Assembly (NCBI RefSeq): GCF_002368295.1
Contig: NZ_AP018248.1
Location: 5,500,231 to 5,564,230 of the forward strand
Source: Tolypothrix tenuis PCC 7101
GTDB taxonomy: Bacteria > Cyanobacteriota > Cyanobacteriia > Cyanobacteriales > Nostocaceae
Length of the DNA stretch: 64,000 nucleotides
Direction: 5' to 3'
Shown: positions 51,167-60,397 of the stretch, in pieces
Position numbering within the stretch: position 1 is the stretch's first letter
Layout of the letters: each line of letters starts with the position of its first letter
Notes under the pieces: generated by a model
What the model was told of the DNA's origin: nothing
What the model saw: the letters and a program-made list of their open reading frames with translations, nothing else
Database searches by the model: none
Position numbers and translations under genes: made by a program

Positions 51167-52090
51167 ATGTCTTACCAAGTTAATCGTCTCATCAAAGTCA
51201 GCCAAGATTTATTTTTTGTTTGGGTATTAATTGGTGCAATCAGTGGTTATTTATTCCCCAAAATTACTGCCAGTGGAAGTGGTAATATTTCCATAGCGCT
51301 GGGAGTGGTGATGTTAGGAATGGGTTTAACAATCACTCTTGAGCAACTCAAAAGTTTACGCCATGCTGGTAAAGCATTAATTGTAGGAGTGTTTCTACAG
51401 TTTACTATCATGCCACTCCTAGGGTGGTTCGCGGCTACAGTTTTGAAATTACCACCAATGTTGGCATTGGGTGTAATTCTTGTTGGTGCTAGTCCGGGTG
51501 GAACAGCTTCGGAAGTTATTACTTTTTTGGCGCGTGGTGATGTGTCTCTATCTGTAGCTTTAACCACTGCTTCTACACTAATCAGCCCAATTATGACACC
51601 TGCTTGGATTTGGTTGCTGAGTGCAAATTGGGTTGAAATTCAACCGTTATCATTAATAATGACTACAGTCCAATTTGTCCTGTTACCTGTATTAATAGGA
51701 ATTGTAATTCGATACTTTTGGACTCCTAGCAAATTGGTAATGGAAGGTATATTACCCCTAGTTTCCATGTTCGCAATTGTTTGGATTATCGCTACAGTTG
51801 TAGGCTTAAATCACGAGCGATTGTTGATTATGCCTATAGTAATCATTGCAGTAATTTTCCATAATGTTTTCGGTTTAATTTTAGGTTACATGGGTGCAGC
51901 TATTACAGGTCAACCTAAACCTATTTGCCGTACAATTTCCATAGAAGTAGGAATGCAAAATTCTGGTTTGGCTGTGGCATTAGCGATCGCACATTTTGAT
52001 CCAGTAGCCGCAATACCAGGAGCCATATTTAGCGTTTGTCACAATCTTACAGGTTCCCTAATAGCCGCCATTTGGCGAAAATATTCATAA
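51167..52090 (+). CDS. bile acid:sodium symporter family transporter
   Basis: A 307-aa inner-membrane carrier with about nine to ten helices. The family motifs are visible: GMGLTITLEQL, the EYE-less core GASPGGTASEVITFLARGDVSLS (split here between helices 4 and 5), and EVGMQNSGLAVALA in helix 9. Members move organic anions with sodium; in cyanobacteria some have been linked to pyruvate or glutamate-like anion uptake. The substrate cannot be read from the sequence. The start ATGTCTTACC is the first good one. Confidence 0.9.
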   Translation: MSYQVNRLIKVSQDLFFVWVLIGAISGYLFPKITASGSGNISIALGVVMLGMGLTITLEQLKSLRHAGKALIVGVFLQFTIMPLLGWFAATVLKLPPMLALGVILVGASPGGTASEVITFLARGDVSLSVALTTASTLISPIMTPAWIWLLSANWVEIQPLSLIMTTVQFVLLPVLIGIVIRYFWTPSKLVMEGILPLVSMFAIVWIIATVVGLNHERLLIMPIVIIAVIFHNVFGLILGYMGAAITGQPKPICRTISIEVGMQNSGLAVALAIAHFDPVAAIPGAIFSVCHNLTGSLIAAIWRKYS

Positions 52091-52123
52091 TTCAGCCATT
52101 CACAGCAGTTTTTGCCACCAATA

Positions 52124-52160
52124 ATCTTTCCCATGCCCTATGCCCCATTCCCTAATTCCA
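52124..52160. repeat. GGGGCAT heptamers at the PP2C-like gene end
   Basis: On the minus strand GGGAATGGGGCATAGGGCAT supplies the residues GNGA and the TAG stop of the PP2C-like protein. Confidence 0.8.
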
Positions 52161-52980
52161 AGCGAACATAAGTGCGATCGTCAAATGACTCTCTACCTGG
52201 GGCGAGTCCTCTGTGACCTAAATAAATGTCATAAAATAAAGGGTCTTTGGCAATCATTTCTGAGAGAATGGCCTCGCTTTCTGTGAGAGTTGTTCTTAAA
52301 TCTGGATAACCATCACTAGCAAGCACTACCGACTTAATTTGTTCGGGAATTTGAATCACTTCAATATATTTCTCAGGGACTTTGTCACCATTCATTACAC
52401 CATAACCAAATGGTTCTGTAGGAGAATTACATAACGATGCTTGCAGTCTATATATAGAAACCAAAAAATTTTGGCTGGGATCGTTTTGTAATAGTTCGTC
52501 AATTGTTTTACCCTGAGCTAGATAGGAATGCACAATCAAAGAACGTAACTTAGTTGTCACTTCATCGACTTTGCTGAAGGGATTGTTACCTTTTCCATCT
52601 AATAAATATTGGCAATCTCCAACTCGCCAAAGTTCTCGACGTGCATTAGAGAAGAGTATGATTGCAAAACAGGGCGCAAAAATTGGTACTGTCTCTGATT
52701 GAACTCTTGCTAATGCTTCTTTTACTGCTTGAGTTAACTGCTCAATCGCTTCTATAGCGCTAGCCTCAGCCGCAAGATTTTCTAAAGCTTGAGCGCCTAT
52801 TTCTGCTACAAAACGACCAGGAGAAAGCCCATCATAACTAGCACCTGATGCATCTGTAGCGCCATCTAAGACAGCTACAAAGTCTTTAGTAACAACCAAG
52901 CGATCATCACCCAGGCTCGGATCTCCGTATTTTGAGCGACTTAATGATTCCACTACTGTGAAGCTGGCGTTTTGATTCAT
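52138..52980 (-). CDS. PP2C-like protein phosphatase domain protein
   Basis: 280 aa. DRLVVTKDFVAVLDGATDAS is the metal-binding DGxT-like part of the PP2C fold and VVLASDGYPDL the second Asp-Gly motif. LWRVGDCQYLL (a GD motif) and FDDRTYVRL (a C-terminal DDRT variant of DDxT) complete it. It is divergent from typical PP2C Ser/Thr phosphatases, but the metal ligands appear present. The substrate is unknown. The last residues and stop are encoded by a GGGGCAT repeat. Confidence 0.8.
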   Translation of the reverse strand: MNQNASFTVVESLSRSKYGDPSLGDDRLVVTKDFVAVLDGATDASGASYDGLSPGRFVAEIGAQALENLAAEASAIEAIEQLTQAVKEALARVQSETVPIFAPCFAIILFSNARRELWRVGDCQYLLDGKGNNPFSKVDEVTTKLRSLIVHSYLAQGKTIDELLQNDPSQNFLVSIYRLQASLCNSPTEPFGYGVMNGDKVPEKYIEVIQIPEQIKSVVLASDGYPDLRTTLTESEAILSEMIAKDPLFYDIYLGHRGLAPGRESFDDRTYVRLELGNGA

Positions 52981-53495
52981 CTCTAATGTCTTACCTCACA
53001 GATATCTGTACCAGATATTAAATACTTGTACGAATAAATATCAGGCTATTTACTAAGGGTATTTAATACCTATACCTGTAGATAATGACATAAAATGATT
53101 TGGCAATCAACTCAATTACAAAGTTTTTAAACCTACTGAAGCTTTGCTATAAAAACCTTGCCCTTTGAGAGATTTTATGTAACTATTCTATATAGATATT
53201 TTAAAAATACAAAATCTCGATAAACTTACAGTATTATATTGGTGTGTACAAATATATGTACACTTTATTGCTATTTTTAATCTACAAAAAAAGCTATATC
53301 TGGCTTCTAGTAAGCAATTATCTAGCCTATGATAAAAATTATTTTACTGGTTTTTAAATATGCCTATATTTATCAGTGATGGCTAAAATTTGTAGAGGGA
53401 AATGATGCATCATGCTGATTTGTCATTTGGTTGGGAAAAAACTCTGCTATAAGTCCGCAAATTAAGCAATAACCCAACTTATTAACTACATATTT
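52981..53495. other. 515-bp AT-rich region with palindromes, upstream of the MFS gene
   Basis: No gene. TTAAATAC (near 53017) and GTATTTAA (near 53060) form a spaced inverted repeat. GTGTACA-N6-TGTACAC lies at 53244-53263. Otherwise it is AT-rich. Confidence 0.5.
53244..53263. promoter_or_regulatory. candidate operator GTGTACA-N6-TGTACAC
   Basis: A perfect 7-bp inverted repeat around AATATA lies 232 bp before the MFS gene. The form is that of a dimeric regulator site. No regulator gene is adjacent. Confidence 0.45.
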
Positions 53496-54701
53496 ATGGA
53501 TTTTCAAGAGCAGTCTCAGCTCAACGATACAACTGCATTTAGCAATCTGCTAGCAAATCGAACGACTGTTTTCACCTTAGCGATCGCTTGCGGATTAGCA
53601 ATAGCAAATGTGTATTACAATCAACCTCTGTTAGCAGATATGAGCAGAAGCTTTCATATCTCTGTACAGCAGGTAGGATTTATCCCGACGCTTACCCAAG
53701 TAGGCTATGCAACAGGCTTATTGTTTTTAGTACCGCTAGGCGATCGCTTAGAACGAAAACAGCTGATTATTAAAATGTTCGGCTTACTAAGTTGTACCTT
53801 AGTTGCAGTAGCCATTTCTCCCAACATTATTTGGCTGGGTGTAGCTAGTTTTTTTCTTGGGTTTAGCAGCATTGTTGCCCATTTAATTCTTCCCTTCGTT
53901 GCCCAAATCACGCCGCCCAACCAACGCGGAAAGGTAATTGGTACTTTAATGAGTGGGCTAATTATTAGTGTTTTGCTAGCTCGTTCTGTAAGTGGTTTTG
54001 TGGGTAAGCTAATGGGCTGGCCTGGAATTTATTGGATTTCTGCAGGTGTAATGATTGTTCTGGCTTTAGCGATTCGTCAGCAATTACCTGAAAATCGCTC
54101 CTCATCACAAATGTCTTATCCAGAACTAATGCAGAGTCTTGCCCATCTTACCTATCAACAGCCTGTACTTCGGGAAGCTGCATTCAATATCGCTTTAATA
54201 TTTTGCGCTTTTAATGTCTTTTGGGTAACACTAGTTTTCCTGCTAGAATCGCCTGTCTATAACTATGACAGTCAAGTTGCAGGATTATTTGGCTTAGTCG
54301 GTTTAGTGGGAGCAGGTACAAGTTCTCTGGTAGGTAGGTTAGTAGATAAATGGGGCGCGAGGCGCGTTGTAGGTATCGCTCTTTGTTTTGCTTTATCTGG
54401 TTTTACAATTCTCTGGTTAACAGGGACTCATTTAATGGGTCTGATTTTGGGTGTAATTATCTTAGAGTTGGGTATGCATAGCGCTTACCTTTCCAATCAA
54501 ATCCGCGTTTATAATCTTGTTCCCAATGCTGAGAGCCGATTGAACACTGTTTATATGGTGATTAACTACAGTGGTGGGGCACTTGGTTCTTTACTAGGTA
54601 GTTATAGTTGGGTAATTGGAAAGTGGAATGGGGTTTGTGCATTGGGGCTTTTCCTATTAAGTTTGGCTGCAATTTTGCACTTTGGTGGACGTAGGAAATA
54701 G
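53496..54701 (+). CDS. MFS transporter
   Basis: A 401-aa major facilitator with 12 predicted helices. The start MDFQEQSQLNDTTAF is polar. The first helix leads to ANVYYNQPLLADMSRSF, then LVPLGDRLERKQLI (the motif A loop between helices 2 and 3) and the second-half equivalent GRLVDKWGARRVVGIAL. Members of this subgroup are drug or sugar exporters. The substrate is unknown. Confidence 0.9.
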   Translation: MDFQEQSQLNDTTAFSNLLANRTTVFTLAIACGLAIANVYYNQPLLADMSRSFHISVQQVGFIPTLTQVGYATGLLFLVPLGDRLERKQLIIKMFGLLSCTLVAVAISPNIIWLGVASFFLGFSSIVAHLILPFVAQITPPNQRGKVIGTLMSGLIISVLLARSVSGFVGKLMGWPGIYWISAGVMIVLALAIRQQLPENRSSSQMSYPELMQSLAHLTYQQPVLREAAFNIALIFCAFNVFWVTLVFLLESPVYNYDSQVAGLFGLVGLVGAGTSSLVGRLVDKWGARRVVGIALCFALSGFTILWLTGTHLMGLILGVIILELGMHSAYLSNQIRVYNLVPNAESRLNTVYMVINYSGGALGSLLGSYSWVIGKWNGVCALGLFLLSLAAILHFGGRRK

Positions 54702-54884
54702 ACTCAGATTCCTAGCAACTTCAGTACTATCCGTAGCGATTGGAAAAATTCATCTTTGATTTTGAGGAAATACACTTATTCCTCAATACTAAACGGTACC
54801 TATTAATCTAGTAAAAGTATCAATTGCCAAGAAATTGAGGACTTGCTAATATTTTGCCTTCTAGATTACCAGCAGGTGCACATT

Positions 54885-55130
54885 ATGGCGGAATCAAACG
54901 GCATAATCAAAGATGGCTTTCTCTATCCTCGCAGTCGCTATCATGGTCAAGTAAAACCGCAGAACTTAGTATTTAACGCAAATCTGCAAGAATTTTCTCA
55001 AAAAGTTGGTTATATTTCCTCGTTGGAGACAAACGGTAAACTTTCACCAGAGGAAGCTTATCAGAAGATTGAAACAATGTGGGAACAGTTAAAAAAATCC
55101 AAATTTGAATTAGGAATCACTTCTGATTAA
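54885..55130 (+). CDS. small conserved cyanobacterial protein (DUF7219-like)
   Basis: 81 aa from the ATG at 54885; an upstream in-frame TTG at 54843 is less likely. It is soluble, with FLYPRSRYHGQVKPQNLVFN and LSPEEAYQKIETMWEQLKKS. This pattern recalls a short cyanobacterial family (remembered as DUF7219) of unknown function. Confidence 0.65.
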   Translation: MAESNGIIKDGFLYPRSRYHGQVKPQNLVFNANLQEFSQKVGYISSLETNGKLSPEEAYQKIETMWEQLKKSKFELGITSD

Positions 55131-55418
55131 CTGATTTATCAGGGATTGATGACAAAGGCTGACTACAATATAAATAATTTCAAGATAGATAAGAGTTTCC
55201 TATTTTGGTTGTCTAACTGTACGAAGTTTATTGAAAAGTTTTGTATGGCTTATAGTGAGACACAATTGCATTCAGATAAATTAGAACTTCCACAGAAATA
55301 CAAATTATCGGGGCAATCATAAATTGCCCCTAACTGCATATTTGAGCTTCGGCTTTTGTTTTACTGTTGAATGTTTACAGTTAATAGTCAACAACCAACA
55401 AATGTCATACGAATTACT

Positions 55419-56483
55419 TTAGTTTCTAGCTAACCTCTGAGGAATTATAGCTCGTAATGTGTCCGAGGGAGGTACAGCATCCCGAATATTAACTTTGCGG
55501 GGAATGATTTTTTCTTGGAAATAGAAATCAGCAACCTGTTGTTGTTCGGCAATAATAGAAGGTGTCAATGATCTTAACCGTCGAACAGTTCGGCGTGACA
55601 CTACTTCTAAAACTGATGGGTCAAGTTTTACTTCACCCGCAAGTGCTTTGGCTGCTTCAGATGGATTTTTATCAGCCCATTCTCCAACTTTGTCTGCCTC
55701 ATCTAAAAATACTCGTACTAATTCTTGATTTTCCGAGACAAATTTTCGTCTGGCAATATAAAATCCTCCTAAGGTGTTAATACCACCTGCATTTCTCAAA
55801 TTACGAATAGGAATGCTTTTTTCCACAAGAGCTAAAAAAGGATCGCCAGCTACCCACACTTCCACTTTATTTTGAATAAAAGCATCGCGGGCTTCTGATG
55901 GAGTTAAACCAACAACTTGTACATCACTAATTTTTAAACCTACTTCTTTCAAAGCTTTTGCTAATAAATAATGAGCGTTCGACCCTCTTTGAAAAGCAAC
56001 TTTCTTACCTTTGATATCTGCAAGCTTTTTAATTGGAGAATTGGCTCTCACCACAATACCTTGATTTAGCCCTTTACTAGGCCTACGTCCGGCAATATAA
56101 ACAACCTCTGTAATACCTGCGGCTTGGGCAAATATTGGGGGTGTTTCTCCTACAGTACCGATATCAACCCTACCTGCATTCATTGCTTCTATCAGTTGTG
56201 GCCCTGCAGGAAATGGCCCTACCCAATTTACTGTTACACCCAATGCTTTAAAACGTGGCTCTACAGATTTTCTAGCTTTTACTATATCCCCCGAAGTTTG
56301 ATAAGCCAAATTGATGACTTTTGACTTAAACCCTGTAGTTTTTGTTTGTGCTTCACTACTTTGAAGGAGACTACCTGTTAAAGGTGCTGATAGTGCAAAA
56401 ACTCCTGCTAATGTATATTGCACCATCCGCTTTAATACAGTGCGACGTTGTGGAAGAAATGGTATTTTCATAACTTTTGACAC
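55419..56483 (-). CDS. ABC transporter substrate-binding protein, aliphatic sulfonate/nitrate type
   Basis: A periplasmic binding protein of 354 aa. The N-terminus RRTVLKRMVQYTLAGVFALS resembles a Tat/Sec signal (an RR pair before the hydrophobic core). The mature part has NLAYQTSGDIVKARKSVEPR, VDIGTVGETPPIFAQAAG, GKKVAFQRGSNAHYLLAKAL and VEVWVAGDPFLALVEK, typical of SsuA-like proteins. No permease or ATPase gene is adjacent. It is an orphan receptor. The ligand could be a sulfonate, taurine-like compound or similar. Confidence 0.9.
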   Translation of the reverse strand: MSKVMKIPFLPQRRTVLKRMVQYTLAGVFALSAPLTGSLLQSSEAQTKTTGFKSKVINLAYQTSGDIVKARKSVEPRFKALGVTVNWVGPFPAGPQLIEAMNAGRVDIGTVGETPPIFAQAAGITEVVYIAGRRPSKGLNQGIVVRANSPIKKLADIKGKKVAFQRGSNAHYLLAKALKEVGLKISDVQVVGLTPSEARDAFIQNKVEVWVAGDPFLALVEKSIPIRNLRNAGGINTLGGFYIARRKFVSENQELVRVFLDEADKVGEWADKNPSEAAKALAGEVKLDPSVLEVVSRRTVRRLRSLTPSIIAEQQQVADFYFQEKIIPRKVNIRDAVPPSDTLRAIIPQRLARN

Positions 56484-56782
56484 GAACTCTAAGCTTCTTG
56501 AAAAGTTTGTTGATTTGCCCTCAGTTTTAGTAGCTTAAATAGCTATAAAATCTGTGCGTATCCCTGCAATATTGATAGCAGATGGAAATTTGTAATTAGC
56601 AAACTACTAAAAGTCGATTGATTTACCGTATTTTGCTATATAGGAAATTTTTCCACAGTTTGCAAAAAAATGCAACTGGTAAATTAAAGATTTTTATTAG
56701 TTAATATTTTTTGAAAAAAGTAAAAATACAATAGGTAATTTATAATTATCAACTTAATTTTTTATAATAATTTTGCACCTAA

Positions 56783-56924
56783 TACCAATTTAATATGAAG
56801 TTGCATATATCTAGATCCCCCTAAATCCCCCTTAAAAAGGGGGAATTTGATTCTAGTTCCCCCCTTTTTTCAAGGGGGGTTAGGGGGGATCGAATTCTAT
56901 GCAGCCTCATAAAGAATTGGTATA
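56783..56924. mobile_element. MITE-like palindromic element, TA-flanked
   Basis: About 142 bp. The left end TACCAATTTAATATGAAG matches the reverse complement of the right end (TACCAATTCTTTATGAGG) with some differences, continuing through GTTGCATA / GCTGCATA to GATCCCCC. The inner part is CCCCCTAAATCCCCCTTAAA against a GGGGGGTTAGGGGGGATC arm. TA lies at both outer ends, as for IS630/mariner-type target duplications. There is no coding capacity. Confidence 0.7.
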
Positions 56925-57124
56925 AAGTAATTAAAAAATATAAATTACTTCTAAGATGAATTAGAAACGCCTCTTATACCATAAGGGTTTCAAGATTTAA
57001 TTAGTTACAGCACTTTTGAAGTAAGTGAGGTACATCATGAGTAATGAGTAATGAGTAATGAGTAGGAAATTTACTTATTAGAGACCATTTATAAAATAAA
57101 TCTTAAGTAACGCACCGCCGCGTG

Positions 57125-57199
57125 GATGATGCGTTAGGCGCTAGGATAGTTCTTTCGTGACAAATCATATTGGAAACCAGCGCCTAACACATCCTACGA
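57125..57199. repeat. TGCGTTAGGCGC-type inverted repeat
   Basis: GATGCGTTAGGCGCT and AGCGCCTAACACATC (14 of 15 pairing) are separated by about 45 bp. Fragments of the same family appear near 33498 and 38201. Confidence 0.65.
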
Positions 57200-57324
57200 T
57201 AATTTTATTTTTACTTTATAAATAACCTCTTACTCATTACTTTTTTCAATTAGTTGCTGTACCTCATAAACATCGCATCTGCTGTATTAAATCTTGAAAC
57301 CTTGTTATCCTATTTCCTAAGTAT

Positions 57325-58074
57325 TTACCATTCTTGCAATGTTGGTCGAATGAGGATTTCATTCACATTCACACGAGATGGCTGGGTAACTGCATACGCG
57401 ATCGCAGCTGCAATATCTTCACTTTCCAAAGGTGTCACAGAACGACGACGCGCTTCGCTTTGTTGTTTAAAAACCGGGTCGGTAATATGATCGCTTATCT
57501 CCGTATTGACTAACCCAGGCTCAATAACTGTGACACGGATATTTTGCTTACAAACTTCTTGCCGCAAGGATTCTGAAAAACCGTTTACACCCCACTTAGT
57601 TGCATTGTATACACCAACGCCAACCCTGGCAGTGCGTCCCGCAACGGATGAAATATTGACGATATGTCCTGCACCTTGAGCTTTCAAAATGGGTAATACA
57701 GCATGGGTGACATACAACAACCCCAAGAGATTGAGATTAATCATCTCTTTCCATTCTGAGGTATTGCCACCATCGATCGCACCAATAACCGCAATACCTG
57801 CATTATTGATGAGGATATCTATGCGACCGAATTCAGTTTTTGTTTTGTCAACTAAATTCTGTACTTGAGCCTCGTCTGTCACATCAGTAATAATAGGTAA
57901 AGCCTTGCCACCAGTAGTAGCAATTTTTTCTGCCAAGGCATTTAAGCGATCGCCTCTGCGAGCAGCCAGAACCACTGCTGCACCTTCTGCTGCTAGCGCT
58001 AGGGCGGTGGCTTCACCAATACCAGAAGAGGCTCCGGTAACAATTGCAACTTTGCCGTCTAATTTACCTGTCAT
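57325..58074 (-). CDS. SDR family oxidoreductase
   Basis: A classical short-chain dehydrogenase/reductase, 249 aa. The cofactor motif is TGASSGIGEATAL, with RRGDR after beta-2 suggesting NADP. Further motifs are NNAGIAVIGAIDG, the catalytic Ser in NISSVAGR, and YNATKWGVNGF (Tyr and Lys). It lies 6 bp downstream of the O-methyltransferase gene on the same strand, so the two form an operon. The substrate is unknown. Confidence 0.92.
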   Translation of the reverse strand: MTGKLDGKVAIVTGASSGIGEATALALAAEGAAVVLAARRGDRLNALAEKIATTGGKALPIITDVTDEAQVQNLVDKTKTEFGRIDILINNAGIAVIGAIDGGNTSEWKEMINLNLLGLLYVTHAVLPILKAQGAGHIVNISSVAGRTARVGVGVYNATKWGVNGFSESLRQEVCKQNIRVTVIEPGLVNTEISDHITDPVFKQQSEARRRSVTPLESEDIAAAIAYAVTQPSRVNVNEILIRPTLQEW

Positions 58075-58080
58075 GATTGG

Positions 58081-58755
58081 TTAACGTTTGATTGCTAATG
58101 TGAGTCCATCTGCTATAGAAATCAAGCTTAAATCTATGCGATCGTCTTGATGCAGTTTGCTATTAAATTCTCGGATAGCATTGGTAGCTGAGTCTTGCAC
58201 ATCTGCGTTGGCTGCACGTCCAGACCACAGCACATTATCAATGGCAATTAATCCACCTGGACGAATCAGCTTGAGTAATCTTTCGTAATATGCATAATAG
58301 TTTTCCTTATCGGCATCAATAAAGGCAAAATCAAAGGTTTCTGCTTCATCTGCTGCCAATAATTTATCTAAAGTCTCGATAGCTGGAGCCAATTTCAAGT
58401 CAATTTTTTCTGCTACTCCTGCTGCTTGCCAATAACGACGTGCGATGCTGGTAAATTCTTCACTAACATCACAAGCGATGATTTTACCCTCTGGTGGTAA
58501 GGCTAAAGCCACGCTGAGAGAACTATAACCTGTAAAAACGCCTAACTCTAAAGTCTTCTTAGCTCCAATCAGTTTGACTAAAAAACCGAGAAACTGTCCT
58601 TGTTCTGGCGCTACTTGCATATTTGCTCTGGGATGACGTGTCGTCTCTTCCCGCAGTTTGAAGAGTAATTCCGGTTCTCGCAAAGAGATAGACAACAGAT
58701 ATTGATAGAGTTCGTTTGGTAGATGCAGCGTTTTACTAGGAGCCATTAGAGTCAA
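58081..58755 (-). CDS. SAM-dependent O-methyltransferase (caffeoyl-CoA/catechol type)
   Basis: 224 aa. LELGVFTGYSSLSVALALPP is the SAM-binding motif, ACDVSEEF the adenine-side acidic loop, and FDFAFIDADKENYYAYYERL the conserved metal-binding region. AIDNVLWSGRA completes the family set. Members methylate catechol-type hydroxyls in the cytosol. It is the first gene of a two-gene operon with the SDR oxidoreductase. A 15-bp inverted repeat lies 30 bp upstream of the start. Confidence 0.92.
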   Translation of the reverse strand: MTLMAPSKTLHLPNELYQYLLSISLREPELLFKLREETTRHPRANMQVAPEQGQFLGFLVKLIGAKKTLELGVFTGYSSLSVALALPPEGKIIACDVSEEFTSIARRYWQAAGVAEKIDLKLAPAIETLDKLLAADEAETFDFAFIDADKENYYAYYERLLKLIRPGGLIAIDNVLWSGRAANADVQDSATNAIREFNSKLHQDDRIDLSLISIADGLTLAIKR

Positions 58756-59191
58756 TAACTATGGGTATTATTTGAGCTTCATAATTTAATATACTGTAAA
58801 TCTACCAAATTACAGTATATTAAAGATAAAGCAATTTTGAAAAAAGATGGGTATGGTCTCAGTGTCCAAAATATTTTGGGATATCAAATTATCTTAATGG
58901 TGCTGTGCCCCTACAAAGAACTTATCTGTCGCCGACATTATTTGAATTAGTAGAAGACTAAAAAATCTACGAGCAAGATACCCGTATTACAAGAATGATT
59001 ATTTTTTACCTAATTTACCTGTAATAAGCTATTCCATATTTAACTTGCATATATTGGGCGGGCAAGATGCCCACCCCACAATAAATATACAATTTCAGAT
59101 TATGCAACCTAGATGTAGTTTAGCTTATCTGCATTTTTTTAAACAATATAGGAGATAAATTATAGATAAAATTTAACCCTATTTAAGATAG
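58756..59191. other. 436-bp spacer with inverted repeats
   Basis: It holds the 58785-58824 operator-like repeat and a hairpin repeat near 59055-59075 (GGGCGGGCA AGA TGCCCACCC, 8 of 9 paired), a dispersed cyanobacterial type. The remainder is AT-rich. No gene was found. Confidence 0.6.
58785..58824. promoter_or_regulatory. perfect 15-bp inverted repeat upstream of the methyltransferase-SDR operon
   Basis: TTTAATATACTGTAA (58785-58799) and TTACAGTATATTAAA (58810-58824) are separated by 10 bp, and the near arm begins 30 bp before the start codon at 58755. The position fits an operator overlapping the promoter. Confidence 0.65.
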
Positions 59192-60268
59192 TTACGAATT
59201 ACAAATTTTGAATTCTAAATTTAAAGCTTGGCGGAAGCGAATTATTAGTTTGTTTAGTGCATCTGTATCAATTAAAAATGCATCGTGACCGTAAATAGAA
59301 TTTAGCCAAGCTATTTGAGAATTGGGGATAAAATCTGCTAATTCTTGTTGTTCGATTGGGGGATAAAGAATGTCAGAATCAATACCCACAACTAAAGTAG
59401 GTTGTTGAATACTTTGCAAAACAGATTCATAGTCTTTACCTTGAGCAATATCATGATGATCCATTGCTTTGGTAAGAGTAATGTAGGTATTAGCATCAAA
59501 CCTATCTACTAGCTTTTGACCATGATGTTGTAAGTAGCTAGCGATCGCAAATTGATCGGCAGATGCATCATACTGTCGTCCAAAGCGTTCTGTAAAGCTG
59601 TGCCAATAACGGTAAGTACTCATCGCCATCATCCGCGCTACGGCTAATCCTTGCTTTGGTGGTTGTTCTTCTGTGTAGTTACCGCCTTTCCAGTGAGGAT
59701 CTGCATAGATAGCTTGTCTTTGGGCTTCACTCAATCCGATACACCAAGCTGAATGTCTACCGGAAGTGGCAAGGGGTGCGATCGCTCTCACGATTTCTGG
59801 ATATAATAAAGCCCACTCTAGTACTTGCATTCCACCGAGGGAACCCCCAATTACTAGTTGTAGACATTTAATTCCCAGATATTTAATCAGTTCAGCTTGT
59901 AAACGCACCATATCCCGAATTGTGATGACGGGAAATGATGCGCCGTAAGGAATTCCGGTTTGGGGATTGATGCTAGTTGCGCCCGTAGTGCCGTAACAAC
60001 TACCTAAAATGTTGCTGCACAAGATAAAATCGCGATCGCTATCCAGTGCTTTTTTGGAACCTAATAAATCTTTCCACCAGTCATCCGCATCGGCTGAACC
60101 AGTTAAAGCATGACAAATCAGCACTCCATTATCGCCTTGTGAGTTTAACTTTCCCCAAGTGCGATAAGCGACTTGAACGCCAGTTAAAACTTCGCCTCCC
60201 TCTAATTCAAACGGCTGGGAGAGATGGTAATACTGAGTTTGCGGTGAAATGAAGTGCTGGTATTTCAT
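59192..60268 (-). CDS. metX: homoserine O-acetyltransferase
   Basis: Makes O-acetylhomoserine from homoserine and acetyl-CoA, the activation step of methionine synthesis. It has 358 aa and an alpha/beta-hydrolase fold. The nucleophile Ser is in VIGGSLGGMQVLEW, the catalytic Asp in VVGIDSDILYP and the His in NSIYGHDAFLID. The start MKYQHFISPQTQYY is the only good one. It lies 154 bp downstream of metY on the same strand. That gap contains repeats, so cotranscription is plausible but not certain. Confidence 0.95.
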   Translation of the reverse strand: MKYQHFISPQTQYYHLSQPFELEGGEVLTGVQVAYRTWGKLNSQGDNGVLICHALTGSADADDWWKDLLGSKKALDSDRDFILCSNILGSCYGTTGATSINPQTGIPYGASFPVITIRDMVRLQAELIKYLGIKCLQLVIGGSLGGMQVLEWALLYPEIVRAIAPLATSGRHSAWCIGLSEAQRQAIYADPHWKGGNYTEEQPPKQGLAVARMMAMSTYRYWHSFTERFGRQYDASADQFAIASYLQHHGQKLVDRFDANTYITLTKAMDHHDIAQGKDYESVLQSIQQPTLVVGIDSDILYPPIEQQELADFIPNSQIAWLNSIYGHDAFLIDTDALNKLIIRFRQALNLEFKICNS

Positions 60269-60295
60269 TTATATTAGGGCATGGGGCATGGGGGA

Positions 60296-60336
60296 GGCAG
60301 TGCGTTGGACGGGTTTCCCGGCTTGAAGCAACTGCC
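60296..60336. repeat. hairpin repeat nested inside GGGGCAT heptamers
   Basis: GGCAGT and ACTGCC close a ~41-bp segment whose centre is GGGTTTCCCGGCTTGAAGCA. On both sides the sequence is GGGGCATGGGGG / CATGGGGCATTGGG, as if the segment had inserted into a heptamer run. Confidence 0.65.
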
Positions 60337-60397
60337 GTCATGGGGCATTGGGAAGAATATGAGAAAATCACTAACTATGGACAAATGACAATTGTAC

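Larger units (their letters stand above)
56484..57324. other. 841-bp non-coding region with MITE-like element and repeats
   Basis: It contains the imperfect palindrome at 56783-56924, three GAGTAAT heptamers (57039-57065), and a hairpin repeat near 57125-57199 (GATGCGTTAGGCGCT pairing with AGCGCCTAACACATC). The rest is AT-rich. No gene was found. Confidence 0.65.

Noticed and set aside
50989..51183. 64-codon frame before the symporter gene
   Set aside because: No proper start context, overlaps the symporter start and has no protein-like features.
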